Shown: piece by piece, positions 53,225 to 63,694 of the stretch | Position numbering within the stretch: position 1 is the stretch's first letter | Layout of the letters: each line of letters starts with the position of its first letter | From: Mycobacterium lentiflavum | Lineage (GTDB): Bacteria > Actinomycetota > Actinomycetes > Mycobacteriales > Mycobacteriaceae | Length of the DNA: 64,000 nt | NCBI RefSeq assembly: GCF_022374895.2 | Contig: NZ_CP092423.2 | Location: forward strand, 806,001-870,000 | Direction of reading: 5' to 3' | Translations under genes and position numbers: made by a program | Notes under the pieces: generated by a model | Seen by the model: the letters and a program-made list of their open reading frames with translations, nothing else | What the model was told of the DNA's origin: nothing | Database searches by the model: none

Positions 53225-54883
53225 GTGAACCCCTCGACGACACAGGCTCGCGTCGTCGTTGACGAGCTGATTCGCGGGGGTGTCCGCGACGTGGTGCTAT
53301 GCCCCGGCTCGCGCAACGCCCCGCTGGCGTTCGCGCTGCACGACGCCGATCGCTCCGGTCGGATCCGGCTGCATGTGCGAATCGACGAACGCACCGCCGG
53401 CTATCTGGCTATCGGGTTGGCGATCGCGGCGGGCGCGCCGGTCTGCGTGGCGATGACCTCGGGCACCGCGGTCGCCAATCTCGGTCCGGCCGTCGTCGAG
53501 GCGAACTACGCGCGGGTGCCGCTGATCGTGCTGTCGGCGAACCGGCCCTACGAGCTGCTGGGCACGGGGGCCAACCAGACCATGGAGCAGCTGGGCTACT
53601 TCGGCACCCAGGTTCGCGCCACGATCAGCCTGGGTCTGGCCGAGGACGCGCCGGAGCGACTGGATTCGCTCAATGCGACTTGGCGGTCGGCCACCTGCCG
53701 GGTATTGGCCGCGGCCACGGGTGCTCGCACCGCCAACGCCGGGCCCGTGCAGTTCGACATCCCGCTGCGCGAGCCGCTGGTGCCGGATCCGGAGTCGCAC
53801 GGTGCGGTGACGCCGGCCGGCCGGCCCGACGGTAGGCCGTGGACCTACACGCCGCCGGTCACCTTCGACCAGCCGCTGGAAATCGATCTGTCGCCGGATA
53901 CCGTCGTCATCGCCGGCCATGGCGCCGGCGCGCAGCCCACTCTCGCGCAGCTGCCGACGGTGGCCGAACCGACGTCATTTTCTGGTCGGCCGCCGCCGAA
54001 CCCGTTGCACCCGCTGGCCCTGCCGCTGCTGCGTCCGAAGCAGGTGATCATGCTCGGCCGCCCGACGCTGCATCGTCCGGTCTCGTCGCTGCTGGCCGAT
54101 CCGAAGGTGCCGGTGTACGCGCTGACCACCGGACCGCGCTGGCCGGACGTCTCGGGTAACTCGCAGGCCACCGGAACCCGCGCGGTGACCACCGGGACAC
54201 CCAGCCAGGCGTGGCTGGACCGCTGCGGCGAGATGAACCGGCACGCGGTGGCGGCGGTGCGCGGCCAGCTCGCGGCGCACCCGTTGACCACCGGTCTGCA
54301 CGTCGCCGCCGCCGTGGCGGACGCGTTGCGACCGGGTGATCAGCTCGTGCTCGGGGCGTCCAACCCGGTCCGGGACGCCGCGCTGGTGGGGTTCGACACG
54401 ACCGGCATCCAGGTCCGGTCCAATCGCGGCGTCGCCGGTATCGACGGCACCGTGTCCACCGCGATCGGTGCGGCGCTCGCGCATGAACGCAACGGCCCCG
54501 CCGACAACCCGGCCCGCACCGTCGCCCTGATCGGCGACCTGACGTTCGTCCATGACAGCTCCGGGCTGCTGATCGGTCCGACCGAGCCGACGCCACGGCA
54601 TCTGACCATCGTGGTGTCCAACGACAACGGCGGCGGCATCTTCGAATTGCTGGAGCAGGGCGACCCGAGGTTCTCGGACGTGTCCTCGCGGATCTTCGGC
54701 ACCCCGCACGATGTGGACGTCGGTGCACTATGTCGCGCCTACCACGTCGAAAGCCGTCAGGTCGAGGTCGACGGGCTCGACGCGGCGCTCAACGAATCCT
54801 GCGCCGGCATGCGGGTGCTGGAGGTCAAGGCGGACCGATCGTCGCTGCGCGGACTCCATGCCGCCATCAAGGCTGCCTTGTGA
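53225..54883 (+). CDS. menD: SEPHCHC synthase
   Basis: A 552-residue ThDP-dependent enzyme, committed step of menaquinone synthesis, joining isochorismate with 2-oxoglutarate-derived succinic semialdehyde. The pyrimidine domain begins [21 protein letters not shown]; the ThDP/Mg site is [15 protein letters not shown] and [23 protein letters not shown]-like region here reads [19 protein letters not shown]. It starts at GTG 53225. The stop overlaps the DUF3592 gene (GTGA). Confidence 0.95.
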   Translation: MNPSTTQARVVVDELIRGGVRDVVLCPGSRNAPLAFALHDADRSGRIRLHVRIDERTAGYLAIGLAIAAGAPVCVAMTSGTAVANLGPAVVEANYARVPLIVLSANRPYELLGTGANQTMEQLGYFGTQVRATISLGLAEDAPERLDSLNATWRSATCRVLAAATGARTANAGPVQFDIPLREPLVPDPESHGAVTPAGRPDGRPWTYTPPVTFDQPLEIDLSPDTVVIAGHGAGAQPTLAQLPTVAEPTSFSGRPPPNPLHPLALPLLRPKQVIMLGRPTLHRPVSSLLADPKVPVYALTTGPRWPDVSGNSQATGTRAVTTGTPSQAWLDRCGEMNRHAVAAVRGQLAAHPLTTGLHVAAAVADALRPGDQLVLGASNPVRDAALVGFDTTGIQVRSNRGVAGIDGTVSTAIGAALAHERNGPADNPARTVALIGDLTFVHDSSGLLIGPTEPTPRHLTIVVSNDNGGGIFELLEQGDPRFSDVSSRIFGTPHDVDVGALCRAYHVESRQVEVDGLDAALNESCAGMRVLEVKADRSSLRGLHAAIKAAL

Positions 54884-55404
54884 AGTCGCCAAAAGCATTG
54901 CTGCGCACTCTGATTCACGGTCGCAGCGATGAACCGCCGAGCACGCCGGCGCGGATTGGGTTGCGGCTGACCCGGATCGCGGTGCTGGTCATCGCCGGGC
55001 TGGTGACGCTGCAGTCGGTGTTGCTGGTAGCCGGCGCCTGGCGCAACGACCTCGCGATCCGGCACAACATGGGTGTGGCGCAGGCAGAGGTGCTCAGTGC
55101 GGGGCCACGCCGGTCGACGATCGAATTCGTCACACCTGAGCGAGTTACCTATCGGCCCGAGCTCGGCGTGCTATACCCGTCCGAATTGGCCACGGGTATG
55201 CGGATATACGTCGAATACAACAAAAGTGACCCGAACCTGGTGCGAGTCCAGCACCGCAACGCCGGGCTGGCGATAATCCCGGCGGGGTCGATCGCGGTCG
55301 TCAGTTGGCTCGTTGCACTGGTTGTGCTGGTAGGCCTCGCGCTGATAGACAAGCGACTGGACCGGCGCGACGTGGCCAAAAGTACGGATAGCAAAGCCAC
55401 ATAA
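54880..55404 (+). CDS. DUF3592 membrane protein (Rv0556-like)
   Basis: A 174-residue protein. One helix near residues 30-50 ([21 protein letters not shown]), a small extracytoplasmic beta domain ([19 protein letters not shown]), then a second helix near 130-155. It matches DUF3592 and Rv0556. Function is unknown. It starts at GTG overlapping the menD stop, so expression follows menD. No catalytic motif is visible. Confidence 0.82.
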   Translation: MKSPKALLRTLIHGRSDEPPSTPARIGLRLTRIAVLVIAGLVTLQSVLLVAGAWRNDLAIRHNMGVAQAEVLSAGPRRSTIEFVTPERVTYRPELGVLYPSELATGMRIYVEYNKSDPNLVRVQHRNAGLAIIPAGSIAVVSWLVALVVLVGLALIDKRLDRRDVAKSTDSKAT

Positions 55405-55481
55405 CGCTTTAAGCAGCAAATTTCGCGCCCCGTATGCCAGTCGGCAACCTTGGCGACAGGCAGTGCTGACAGTATGACCCT

Positions 55482-56642
55482 GTGCGCGTTGCGATCGTCG
55501 CAGAATCCTTTCTGCCACATGTCAACGGTGTCAGTAATTCAGTAATCCGCGTACTAGAGCATCTGCGCCGAACGGGCCATGAAGCTCTGGTGATCGCCCC
55601 CGACACCCCGCCCGGTGAACCTCCCGCCGAGCGCATTCACGACGGCATCCGGGTACATCGGGTGCCGTCGCGGATGTTCCCGAAGGTCACCACGTTGCCG
55701 CTTGGTGTGCCCCGGCCGCGACTGCTCAAGGTGCTGCGCGGATTCCAGCCGGATGTGATGCATCTCGCATCGCCCGCGCTGCTGGGCTACGGCGGCGTAC
55801 GAGCAGCGCGCTACCTCGGGGTACCGACGGTCGCCGTCTATCAAACCGACGTACCGGGTTTCGCCGAGAGCTACGGCATCGGGATCACGACGCGCGCGGC
55901 GTGGGCGTGGTTCCGCCACCTGCACCGCCTCGCCGACCGCACGTTGGCGCCTTCCACCGCAACGATGGAATCGCTTGTCGCCCATCGAATCCCGCGGGTC
56001 CATCACTGGGCGCGCGGTGTCGACATCATGGGATACGCGCCATCGGCGCGCGATGAGGCACTGCGGCAGTACTGGTCGCCCGAAGGCAAGCCGATCGTCG
56101 GTTTCGTGGGCCGGTTGGCGCCGGAGAAGCATGTGGAACGCCTCGCCGGCCTAGCCGCCGCCGGGGACGTGCAGCTCGTCATCGTCGGAGACGGCGTCGA
56201 CCAGCAAAAGCTCCAATCGGCAATGCCCACAGCGCGATTCACCGGTGCCATGTACGGCGCCGAGCTCGCCGCGGCGTACGCGAGCATGGACGTCTTCGTC
56301 CACACCGGTGAGCACGAGACGTTCTGCCAAGTCGTGCAGGAGGCGTTGGCGTCCGGGTTGCCGGTGATCGCGCCCGACGCGGGGGGACCGCGTGACCTGG
56401 TCACCCCGTGGCGCACCGGATTGCTCCTGCCGGTCCACGAATTCGAGCAGCGGCTACCCGAGGCGGTGGGACATCTGCTGGCCGAGCGGCCGCGTTATTC
56501 GCAAGCCGCACGCAAGAGCGTCCTCGCCCGCACCTGGCCCGCCATCTGTGACGAGTTGCTCGGCCACTACACGGCCGTGCAATCACCTATCGCCAGGGCG
56601 CGCGCCCGCAACGCGCAACGCAAACTCGCCCAAGGCGAGTGA
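55482..56642 (+). CDS. mgtA: GDP-mannose-dependent alpha-mannosyltransferase MgtA
   Basis: A 386-residue GT4 retaining glycosyltransferase. [21 protein letters not shown] opens the acceptor domain, [15 protein letters not shown] and the donor site [21 protein letters not shown] follow. The M. tuberculosis homologue Rv0557 adds mannose to a glucuronosyl or phosphatidylinositol-type lipid in lipomannan-like glycolipid synthesis and was once called PimB. It starts at GTG 55482. It stands between menaquinone genes without overlap. Confidence 0.9.
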   Translation: MRVAIVAESFLPHVNGVSNSVIRVLEHLRRTGHEALVIAPDTPPGEPPAERIHDGIRVHRVPSRMFPKVTTLPLGVPRPRLLKVLRGFQPDVMHLASPALLGYGGVRAARYLGVPTVAVYQTDVPGFAESYGIGITTRAAWAWFRHLHRLADRTLAPSTATMESLVAHRIPRVHHWARGVDIMGYAPSARDEALRQYWSPEGKPIVGFVGRLAPEKHVERLAGLAAAGDVQLVIVGDGVDQQKLQSAMPTARFTGAMYGAELAAAYASMDVFVHTGEHETFCQVVQEALASGLPVIAPDAGGPRDLVTPWRTGLLLPVHEFEQRLPEAVGHLLAERPRYSQAARKSVLARTWPAICDELLGHYTAVQSPIARARARNAQRKLAQGE

Positions 56643-56726
56643 CACTGCGCCGCTGGCCCTGGGCTAGCACGCCGCTCGGCGCACCTTTCCCGACCGGCGC
56701 GAACCGGGCCGGGTAGCGTCTTCGTC

Positions 56727-57419
56727 GTGAGTCGTGCGGCCTTGGACAAGAATCCCCGGGAGGTCGCGTCGATGTTCGACGGCGTCGCCCGTCGCTATGA
56801 CCTGACCAATACCGTGTTGTCGCTGGGGCAGGACCGGTATTGGCGACGGGCGACCCGCTCGGCGCTGCGGATCGGACCCGGCCACAAGGTGCTGGACCTG
56901 GCCGCGGGCACCGCGGTGTCCACGGTGGAACTGGCGAAATCCGGGGCCTGGTGTGTGGCGGCCGACTTCTCGGTCGGGATGCTCGCCGCAGGCGGTGCGC
57001 GCAAGCTGCCGAAGGTCGCCGGCGACGCCACCAAGCTGCCGTTCGGTGACGGCGTATTCGACGCCGTCACAATCAGTTTCGGGTTGCGCAACGTCGCCGA
57101 CCCGCTGGCGGGGCTGCGGGAGATGGCCCGGGTCACCCGGCCCGGCGGACGCCTGGTGGTATGCGAATTCTCCACACCCACCAACGCGCTGTTCGCCACC
57201 GTCTACAAGGAATACCTGATGCGGACGTTGCCCCGGGTGGCGCAGGCGGTGTCCAGCAACCCCGATGCCTATGTGTATCTCGCGGAGTCGATCAGGGCGT
57301 GGCCCGATCAAGCCGCACTGGCTGAGCAGCTGGCACAAGCGGGATGGTCGGGCGTGCGGTGGCGCAACCTGACCGGCGGAATCGTGGCCCTACACGCGGG
57401 GCATAAGCCCCTGCGCTGA
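56727..57419 (+). CDS. menG: Demethylmenaquinone methyltransferase (UbiE/MenG)
   Basis: A 230-residue SAM-dependent methyltransferase, last step to menaquinone. The motifs [38 protein letters not shown] and [22 protein letters not shown] in family order are diagnostic; [13 protein letters not shown] matches the UbiE second signature. It starts at GTG 56727. It matches Rv0558 (also called menH or ubiE in some annotations). It is convergent with the DUF732 gene. Confidence 0.94.
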   Translation: MSRAALDKNPREVASMFDGVARRYDLTNTVLSLGQDRYWRRATRSALRIGPGHKVLDLAAGTAVSTVELAKSGAWCVAADFSVGMLAAGGARKLPKVAGDATKLPFGDGVFDAVTISFGLRNVADPLAGLREMARVTRPGGRLVVCEFSTPTNALFATVYKEYLMRTLPRVAQAVSSNPDAYVYLAESIRAWPDQAALAEQLAQAGWSGVRWRNLTGGIVALHAGHKPLR

Positions 57420-57422
57420 CGA

Positions 57423-57842
57423 CTAGTTCGGGTGTTGGCCCGCGGCCTGGACGACGCCCACCTGGTCCGGGCAGTAGTGATCGACGGCCGCACCGAGGAA
57501 CTGGAACGCCTGTCCCTGGCTGGTGCCCCGCGGCAGGTTGTGCTGGATGAAGTTGGCCGACTGGTACGCGTCGTGGTCCACGCCCCTACCCAGCCGATCG
57601 CAGGCGATCTTGCCCAGCCAGGCGAGCTGGTCCTGCGGCTGGTAGATGCCGAAGCCGTTGACGGTTTGCTTGAACGGGGCGTCGTAGTCGCTGGGCGGCG
57701 ACGGCGTCCGCAGCGGCGTCGGAGCCGGAGGTGGCAGCGGCGGCGTCGTTGGGTCGGCCATGGCCGGCGCTCCCAGCGATGCGCCCAGCGCAATGGCGGC
57801 CGCCGCCGCGGCGACGCTTGCAAGCAGCTTGGTACCCCTCAT
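57423..57842 (-). CDS. Secreted DUF732 protein (Rv0559c-like)
   Basis: A 139-residue exported protein. Signal peptide residues 1-30 (KLLASVAAAAAAIALGAS, then APAMAD), then a Pro/Thr-rich spacer not present in the recalled Rv0559c, then the DUF732 core (NGFGIYQPQDQLAWLGKIACDRL, GTSQGQAFQFLGAAVDHYCPDQ in order) with two cysteines. ATG 57842 is preferred over 57878 by family fit. It is probably co-expressed with the upstream Rv0560c-like methyltransferase. Function is unknown. Confidence 0.82.
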   Translation of the reverse strand: MRGTKLLASVAAAAAAIALGASLGAPAMADPTTPPLPPPAPTPLRTPSPPSDYDAPFKQTVNGFGIYQPQDQLAWLGKIACDRLGRGVDHDAYQSANFIQHNLPRGTSQGQAFQFLGAAVDHYCPDQVGVVQAAGQHPN

Positions 57843-57884
57843 TAGCCGGACTATACACCGCGATAACGACTGGTTCACGGCCGA

Positions 57885-58637
<753 letters not shown>

Positions 58638-58657
58638 TCACCGAGACAAAAGTCGGT

Positions 58658-59896
58658 TCAGCTGAACGGTGTTCGACGATCGATGAGTCGCGAGAGCCGA
58701 CCGCCGCCGCGCCAGGCCCGCGCCACCCAGTCCGCGTCGTCGTCGGTGACCAGGTTGGCCATCACCCGCACGGCGATCGTCATCAGCGTGGTCGAACGCA
58801 TCGCGATGGGGCCGGTGGCGGGCAGGAACCGCTGGAAGGTCAGCAGCAGCGCCAGTCGGCGCGCGACCGAGAATCCGCGGCCGTAGTGGTCGGATAACAG
58901 CGACGGCCACACCTTCGACATATCGCCGGAGTCCAGCAACTCCACGGCTAGCCGCCCGGTCTCCAAGCCGTAGTCGATGCCTTCGCCGTTCAACGGGTTG
59001 ACGCAGGCCGCGGCGTCTCCGATCAGTATCCAGTTCGGCCCAGCCACTCCGGAAACGGCGCCACCCATCGGCAGCAGCGCCGACGAGATCGCCCGCGGTT
59101 CACCGCTAAAGCCCCACTCGTCGCGGCGCAGGTCGGCGTAGTAGGAGATCAGCGGGCGCAGCGACAGGTCGGCCGGCCGCTTCGACGTCGACAGCGCTCC
59201 GACGCCGATGTTCACTTCGCCGTTGCCCAGCGGGAAGATCCAGCCATACCCCGGCAGCACGGCGCCGTCGGGGGAGCGGAGCTCGAGATGCGATGTCAGC
59301 CATGGGTCCTCGCTGCGCGGGGTGGTCAGATACCCGCGTGCCGCGACGCCGTACACCGTCTCTTGATGCCAGCGCCGGCCCAGCTTGCGGCCGAGCGGGG
59401 AGCGGGCCCCGTCGGCGACGATCAGCTGCCGGCAACCCACCTCGGTGCCGTCGGCCAAGATCAGCGAGGTCACCTTCCGTGACGAGTCATGATGTGCACC
59501 AACGGCTTTGGTGCCAAGCAGCATGCGCGCCCCGGACTCCTCGGCGACCTTGCGAATTCGGTCGTCGAGTTCGAGGCGCGCCACCGCGCTACCGGTCGAC
59601 GGGAACGAGGGGCCGGGCCAATCGACTTCGACCTCGCCGCCGAACCCGCTCATCCGCAGGCCCCGATGCCGGATGCGGGTGTCCAGCCAGTCGCCAAGAC
59701 CCAGGTTTTCCAGTTCGGCAACCGCGCGCGGGGTCAGCCCGTCACCGCACGGCTTGTCACGGGGGAAGCTGGCGGAGTCGATGACGAGGACGTCGCGGCC
59801 GGCGCGCGCGGCCCAGGCGGCGGCCGCCGAACCGGCAGGTCCGGCTCCCACGACTACCACGTCGGCCCCCGTACCAAGCCTGGTCTTCACGCTCAC
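58658..59896 (-). CDS. menJ: Menaquinone reductase MenJ
   Basis: A 412-residue FAD-dependent geranylgeranyl-reductase-type enzyme that saturates one isoprene of menaquinone-9. ADVVVVGAGPAGSAAAAWA binds FAD, FPRDKPCGDGLTPRAV is the family motif, and LIGDAAACVNPLNGEGIDYG the second flavin motif. The frame continues far upstream antisense to grcC1; GTG 59896 (or 59890) gives the recalled Rv0561c N terminus. It is divergent from grcC1 with about 15-33 nt between starts. Confidence 0.92.
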   Translation of the reverse strand: MSVKTRLGTGADVVVVGAGPAGSAAAAWAARAGRDVLVIDSASFPRDKPCGDGLTPRAVAELENLGLGDWLDTRIRHRGLRMSGFGGEVEVDWPGPSFPSTGSAVARLELDDRIRKVAEESGARMLLGTKAVGAHHDSSRKVTSLILADGTEVGCRQLIVADGARSPLGRKLGRRWHQETVYGVAARGYLTTPRSEDPWLTSHLELRSPDGAVLPGYGWIFPLGNGEVNIGVGALSTSKRPADLSLRPLISYYADLRRDEWGFSGEPRAISSALLPMGGAVSGVAGPNWILIGDAAACVNPLNGEGIDYGLETGRLAVELLDSGDMSKVWPSLLSDHYGRGFSVARRLALLLTFQRFLPATGPIAMRSTTLMTIAVRVMANLVTDDDADWVARAWRGGGRLSRLIDRRTPFS

Positions 59897-59911
59897 CAGT
59901 ATGTTGGTCGC

Positions 59912-60949
59912 GTGAGTACTCCGGCGAACATGGGTGGTCGGGTCAAGACTCCCGCGACGGTGGTGGCGGGAATTGATTTTGGCGACGCCGCGTTCGCCAC
60001 GACGGTGCGCGACGGCGTTGCACAGATCGAGCAGCTCATGGATGTCGAGTTGCGCAGCGCCGATGAGATCATGACCGATTCGTTGACCCATCTGTTCAAG
60101 GCCGGCGGCAAGCGGTTCCGGCCGTTGTTCACCGTGCTGTCGGCGCAGATCGGGCCGCACCCGGATGCGCCGGAGGTGACGATCGCCGGTGCCGTCATCG
60201 AGCTGGTGCACCTGGCCACGCTGTACCACGACGACGTGATGGACGAGGCCGAAGTGCGCCGCGGCGCTCAGACGGCCAATATGCGCTGGAGCAACAACGT
60301 CGCGATCCTGGCCGGCGACTACCTGTTCGCGACCGCGTCGCGGCTGGTATCGCGGCTGGGGCCCGACGCGGTGCGGCTGATCGCCGAAACGTTTGCTCAG
60401 CTGGTTACCGGGCAGATGCGGGAGACCCGCGGGCGGGCCGACGGGGCCGATCCGATCGAGCACTACCTGAAGGTGGTCTACGAGAAGACGGCTTGCCTGA
60501 TCGCCGCGGCCGGCCAATTCGGCGCGATGTTTTCTGGGGCCGACGACGAGCAGGTCGCCCGGCTGAGCCGGCTGGGCGGCATCGTGGGTACCGCGTTTCA
60601 GATCTCCGACGACATCATCGACATCGACAGCGACTCGCATGAGTCGGGCAAGCTGCCCGGCACCGACATCCGCGAGGGCGTGCACACCCTGCCGATGGTC
60701 TACGCGCTGCAACAGCCCGGGCCCGACGGCGACCGGCTGCGCGAGCTGCTGTCGGGTCCCGTCGAGGACGACGACGCGGTGGCCGAGGCGCTGCGGCTAT
60801 TGCGGGCGTCGCCGGGCATGGCCCAGGCGAAGGAATTTCTGGCGCAGTACGCCGCGAAAGCCCACCATGAGCTGGGGCTTTTGCCTGATGTCGCCGGTCG
60901 GCGCGCGCTGCAGACGCTGGTCGACTACACGATCAGCCGACACGGTTAG
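59912..60949 (+). CDS. grcC1: Polyprenyl diphosphate synthase (GrcC1)
   Basis: A 345-residue trans-prenyltransferase likely making the menaquinone side chain. GGKRFRPLFTVLSAQIG, the first Asp-rich motif LYHDDVMDEAEVRRG and the second SDDIIDIDSDSHESGKLPG are complete. It starts at GTG 59912 or ATG 59930; the second is closer to the recalled Rv0562 start. It is divergent from menJ, so a shared short promoter region probably links chain synthesis and saturation. Confidence 0.92.
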   Translation: MSTPANMGGRVKTPATVVAGIDFGDAAFATTVRDGVAQIEQLMDVELRSADEIMTDSLTHLFKAGGKRFRPLFTVLSAQIGPHPDAPEVTIAGAVIELVHLATLYHDDVMDEAEVRRGAQTANMRWSNNVAILAGDYLFATASRLVSRLGPDAVRLIAETFAQLVTGQMRETRGRADGADPIEHYLKVVYEKTACLIAAAGQFGAMFSGADDEQVARLSRLGGIVGTAFQISDDIIDIDSDSHESGKLPGTDIREGVHTLPMVYALQQPGPDGDRLRELLSGPVEDDDAVAEALRLLRASPGMAQAKEFLAQYAAKAHHELGLLPDVAGRRALQTLVDYTISRHG

Positions 60950-61006
60950 CGTGAGTCGCGGAACTCGGAAGGTCATCCCGGGCGTTCAATTGACAACAGT
61001 CATGCA

Positions 61007-61054
61007 ATGAACGAGTTCTCCCACGTCTTTCTCAAAGGAGGACACCACCGATGA
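61007..61054 (+). CDS. Possible 15-codon leader ORF of htpX
   Basis: ATG 61007 opens [15 protein letters not shown], whose TGA overlaps the htpX ATG (ATGA); the htpX ribosome site AAAGGAGG lies inside it. It could couple htpX translation to leader translation. No ribosome site of its own is obvious, so it may be chance. Confidence 0.3.
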   Translation: MNEFSHVFLKGGHHR

Positions 61055-61911
61055 CCTGGCATCCGCATGCCAACAAGCTGAAGACCTTCCTGCTGTTGGC
61101 CGGTATGTCCGCGATGATTGTGTTCGTGGGTTCGCTGTTCGGCAGGACGGCGATGTTCCTGGCGCTGATGTTCGCCATCGGCATGAACCTGTACACGTAC
61201 TACAACAGCGACAAGCTGGCCCTGCGCGCGATGCACGCCCAGCCGGTTTCCGAACTTCAGGCTCCGGTGATCTATCGGATCGTGCGCGAACTGGCCACCA
61301 CCGCACACCAGCCGATGCCCCGGCTGTACATCAGCGACACCAACGCGCCCAATGCTTTCGCGACCGGCCGCAACCCGCGCAACGCCGCGGTGTGCTGCAC
61401 CACCGGCATTCTGGACATCCTCAACGAGCGTGAGCTGCGCGCCGTGCTGGGCCACGAGCTTTCGCACGTCTACAACCGTGACATTCTGATCTCCTGTGTG
61501 GCCGGCGCGCTGGCGGGCGTGATCACCGCCCTGGCCAACATGGCCATGTGGGCCGGCCTGTTCGGCGGCAACCGCGATGGCGAGAATCCCTTTGCGCTGC
61601 TGCTGGTTTCGCTGCTGGGCCCGATCGCGGCGACGGTGGTCAAGCTGGCGGTCTCGCGATCCCGCGAGTACCAGGCCGACGAGTCTGGCGCGGTATTGAC
61701 CGGCGACCCGCTGGCCCTGGCGTCGGCCCTGCGCAAGATTTCCGGCGGCGTGCAAGCGGCCCCGTTGCCTCCCGAACCGCAGCTGGCCAGCCAGGCCCAC
61801 TTGATGATCGCCAACCCGTTCCGCGCCGGTGAGCGCATCGGCTCGATGTTCTCGACGCACCCGCCGATCGAAGATCGAATCCGCCGGCTGGAAGCGATGG
61901 CGCGCGGCTAA
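61051..61911 (+). CDS. htpX: Membrane zinc protease HtpX
   Basis: A 286-residue M48 metalloprotease for quality control of membrane proteins, the same length as recalled for Rv0563. Two N-terminal helices ([20 protein letters not shown] and the next) precede the zinc site [11 protein letters not shown] (H135, E136, H139), with a third ligand Glu in [13 protein letters not shown] 61051 has a strong AAAGGAGG site. A hairpin follows the stop, then the duplicated palindromic element. Confidence 0.95.
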   Translation: MTWHPHANKLKTFLLLAGMSAMIVFVGSLFGRTAMFLALMFAIGMNLYTYYNSDKLALRAMHAQPVSELQAPVIYRIVRELATTAHQPMPRLYISDTNAPNAFATGRNPRNAAVCCTTGILDILNERELRAVLGHELSHVYNRDILISCVAGALAGVITALANMAMWAGLFGGNRDGENPFALLLVSLLGPIAATVVKLAVSRSREYQADESGAVLTGDPLALASALRKISGGVQAAPLPPEPQLASQAHLMIANPFRAGERIGSMFSTHPPIEDRIRRLEAMARG

Positions 61912-61924
61912 GGCCTGGCCCGGC

Positions 61925-61946
61925 CCAGACCACCAGAGTGGTCTGG
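61925..61946 (+). terminator. Hairpin after htpX
   Basis: CCAGACCA and TGGTCTGG form a perfect 8-bp stem with a 6-nt loop, 14 nt after the htpX stop. No T run follows. It abuts the first palindromic repeat copy. Confidence 0.6.
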
Positions 61947-62011
61947 ACCATGCGTGCCTTTTCATTTCCGATATCGCATGCGCTATCGCGTTTGAAAACG
62001 ACCGCATGGTC
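61946..62011. repeat. 65-bp palindromic element, copy 1
   Basis: Ends GACCATGCG and CGCATGGTC are perfect inverted repeats. Inside, TTTTCA pairs with TGAAAA, CGATA with TATCG, and the centre CGCATGCG is itself palindromic. The whole unit folds as one near-symmetrical hairpin and is AT-richer than its surroundings. Copy 2 differs at one base in 65. Confidence 0.85.
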
Positions 62012-62055
62012 GGAAAGCGGGCGCTCATGCGCATGGTCGGCACAGAGCCGCCAGA

Positions 62056-62120
62056 ACCATGCGTGCCTTTTCATTTCCGGTATCGCATGCGCTATCGCGT
62101 TTGAAAACGACCGCATGGTC
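62056..62120. repeat. 65-bp palindromic element, copy 2
   Basis: 64 of 65 bases match copy 1 (G for A at 62090), in the same orientation, after a 44-nt spacer. The right flanks also resemble each other (GGAAAGCGG and CGAGAGCGG). It lies 70 nt upstream of the HicB-like gene. Confidence 0.85.
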
Positions 62121-62190
62121 CGAGAGCGGCGCCGACAGTTCTCCCCAGGTGTGACTGCCGAAATCGATGGCGCTGTGCTACCCGTTCTGC

Positions 62191-62547
62191 GTGAACCACT
62201 ACACCTACCGCGCCGAATGGTCGCCCGACTACGACGAGTACATCGGCGTCTGTCTCGAGTTGCCGTTCCTGCAAGAGCGCGCCCCAACTGCGCACGGCGC
62301 GATCGCTGCGATCACCGCGACCGTCAATCAACGACTTGTCGAGATGCAGGAGTTGGAACAACCGGTGCCGCCGCCGCTGAGCGAACGCAGCTACAGCGGC
62401 ACATTTGTGGTCAGGACATCACGGGCACTACACGCCCGCCTGGCCCGCGAGGCTGTCGAGCAACACGTCTCGATGAACCAGTGGGTGGTGCAAAAGCTGA
62501 GCGGCCGCGAATTGCCCAGCGGCTTAAGCTTATTCGGGATCGACTAG
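62191..62547 (+). CDS. HicB-like antitoxin family protein, orphan
   Basis: A 118-residue protein. The N-terminal half is the degenerate RNase-H-like HicB domain (YTYRAEWSPDYDEYIGVCLEL), and the C-terminal half a ribbon-helix-helix-like segment (SGTFVVRTSRALHARL, EQHVSMNQWVVQKL). No HicA toxin gene is found on either side. GTG 62191 fits the family start; ATG 62167 is possible. The stop overlaps the convergent gpsA by 4 nt. Role may be a stand-alone DNA-binding regulator. Confidence 0.8.
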   Translation: MNHYTYRAEWSPDYDEYIGVCLELPFLQERAPTAHGAIAAITATVNQRLVEMQELEQPVPPPLSERSYSGTFVVRTSRALHARLAREAVEQHVSMNQWVVQKLSGRELPSGLSLFGID

Positions 62548-63569
62548 AACCCAGAGCCGTGCACCTCGTGCCCCGGCACCTCGGCGATCAAGCCGCTGTA
62601 GGCCTGCTCGACCGTCGAGCCGTGGTTGATGACACCGTCGACTTCGCGAGCGATCGGCATGCTTAGCCCGAAATCGTTGGCGAACTCCATGATCACGCTG
62701 GCGGCCTTCACGCCCTCGGCGACCTGGTTCATCGACCCAATGATCTCGTCGATGGGCTTGCCCGCGCCGAGTTGTTCGCCGACGTGGCGGTTGCGGCTGC
62801 GCTGACTGGTACAGGTGACGATCAGATCACCCAGGCCGGCTAGCCCGGGGAAGGTGTCCGGATCCCCGCCCAGTGCCACGCCCAGCTTCGTCATCTCGCG
62901 CAAGGCGCGGGCGATCACCAGCGCGCGGGTGTTCTCGCCGATGCCCAGCGAGTAGCCCATCCCGACCGCGATCGCATAGACGTTCTTGAGCGCACCCGCC
63001 ATCTCGACGCCGACGACGTCGTCGGTGGTGTACACGCGGAATCGCCGGGTGCGGAACAGCCCCGACAGTCGGGTCGCCAGATGCTGGTCGGGCATCGCCA
63101 GCACCGCCGCGGCCGCATAACCCTCGCCCACCTCGCGTGCGATGTTCGGTCCGGCCAGGATGCCCGCCGGATGACCCGGCAGCACCTCCTCGATGATCTG
63201 CGACATTCGCATATTGGTGCCCTGCTCAAGCCCCTTGACCAACGACACCACCGGAACCCAGGGCCGAAGTTCCTTACTCAGTTCGGTCAGCACGCCGCGG
63301 AAGCCATGTGAGGGCACGCCCATCACGAGAACGTCGGCACAGTTGGCGGCCTCGGCGAAATCGGTAGTGGCTCGCAGCGTCTCGCTGAGGATCACGTCGT
63401 TACCGAGGTAGCGCGTGTTGCGGTGGTGCTCGTTGATGTCATTGGCGGTCTCCTCGGAGCGCACCCACTGCAGCGTCGGTCCTCGGCGCGCGCAAATGGA
63501 CGCCACGGTGGTCCCCCAGGAACCACCGCCAAGGACAACGACTTTGGGTTCGCGCTTCTCGGCTGCCAT
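62544..63569 (-). CDS. gpsA: Glycerol-3-phosphate dehydrogenase [NAD(P)+]
   Basis: A 341-residue cytosolic enzyme making glycerol-3-phosphate for phospholipids. VVVLGGGSWGTTVASICARRG binds NAD (shown in part as GGGSWGTTVA), the catalytic lysine is in GALKNVYAIAVGMGYSLGIG and GDLIVTCTSQRSRNRHVGEQL is the substrate region. Its length equals that recalled for Rv0564c (gpdA1). ATG 63569 is the natural start. Confidence 0.94.
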   Translation of the reverse strand: MAAEKREPKVVVLGGGSWGTTVASICARRGPTLQWVRSEETANDINEHHRNTRYLGNDVILSETLRATTDFAEAANCADVLVMGVPSHGFRGVLTELSKELRPWVPVVSLVKGLEQGTNMRMSQIIEEVLPGHPAGILAGPNIAREVGEGYAAAAVLAMPDQHLATRLSGLFRTRRFRVYTTDDVVGVEMAGALKNVYAIAVGMGYSLGIGENTRALVIARALREMTKLGVALGGDPDTFPGLAGLGDLIVTCTSQRSRNRHVGEQLGAGKPIDEIIGSMNQVAEGVKAASVIMEFANDFGLSMPIAREVDGVINHGSTVEQAYSGLIAEVPGHEVHGSGF

Positions 63570-63680
63570 GAAGCTCAGCGTATTGCCGAAACCTCACATT
63601 TAGTAGCAGTTCACTCGGAGTGTGGGTCGGCCCCGAGCCGCGGCCTCCGGATGAAGTTAAAACCAACGACCTCCGAGCAT

Positions 63681-63694
63681 GGGACTTCGGTCCC
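63681..63694. promoter_or_regulatory. DosR-like box GGGACTTCGGTCCC
   Basis: Matches the DosR/DevR core GGGACTWWAGTCCC at 12 of 14 positions and is a GGGAC/GTCCC palindrome. It lies 60 nt upstream of the secreted protein ATG. The outer bases of the 20-bp consensus match poorly, so it could instead be a simple TTCG-loop hairpin. Confidence 0.45.

Noticed and set aside
59900..60712. Upstream extension of menJ by 272 codons
   Set aside because: It is antisense to grcC1; the family N terminus begins at GTG 59896 or 59890.
61000..62043. 347-codon minus-strand frame spanning htpX and the first palindrome
   Set aside because: Antisense to htpX. Its start lies in the repeat, so the shared MRSFSNAIAHAI peptide is most simply a by-product of the palindrome, though noted in the finding.
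62012..62190. hicA toxin gene next to the HicB-like gene
   Set aside because: No frame of the right size with the HicA fold or catalytic His is present upstream, and gpsA lies immediately downstream.
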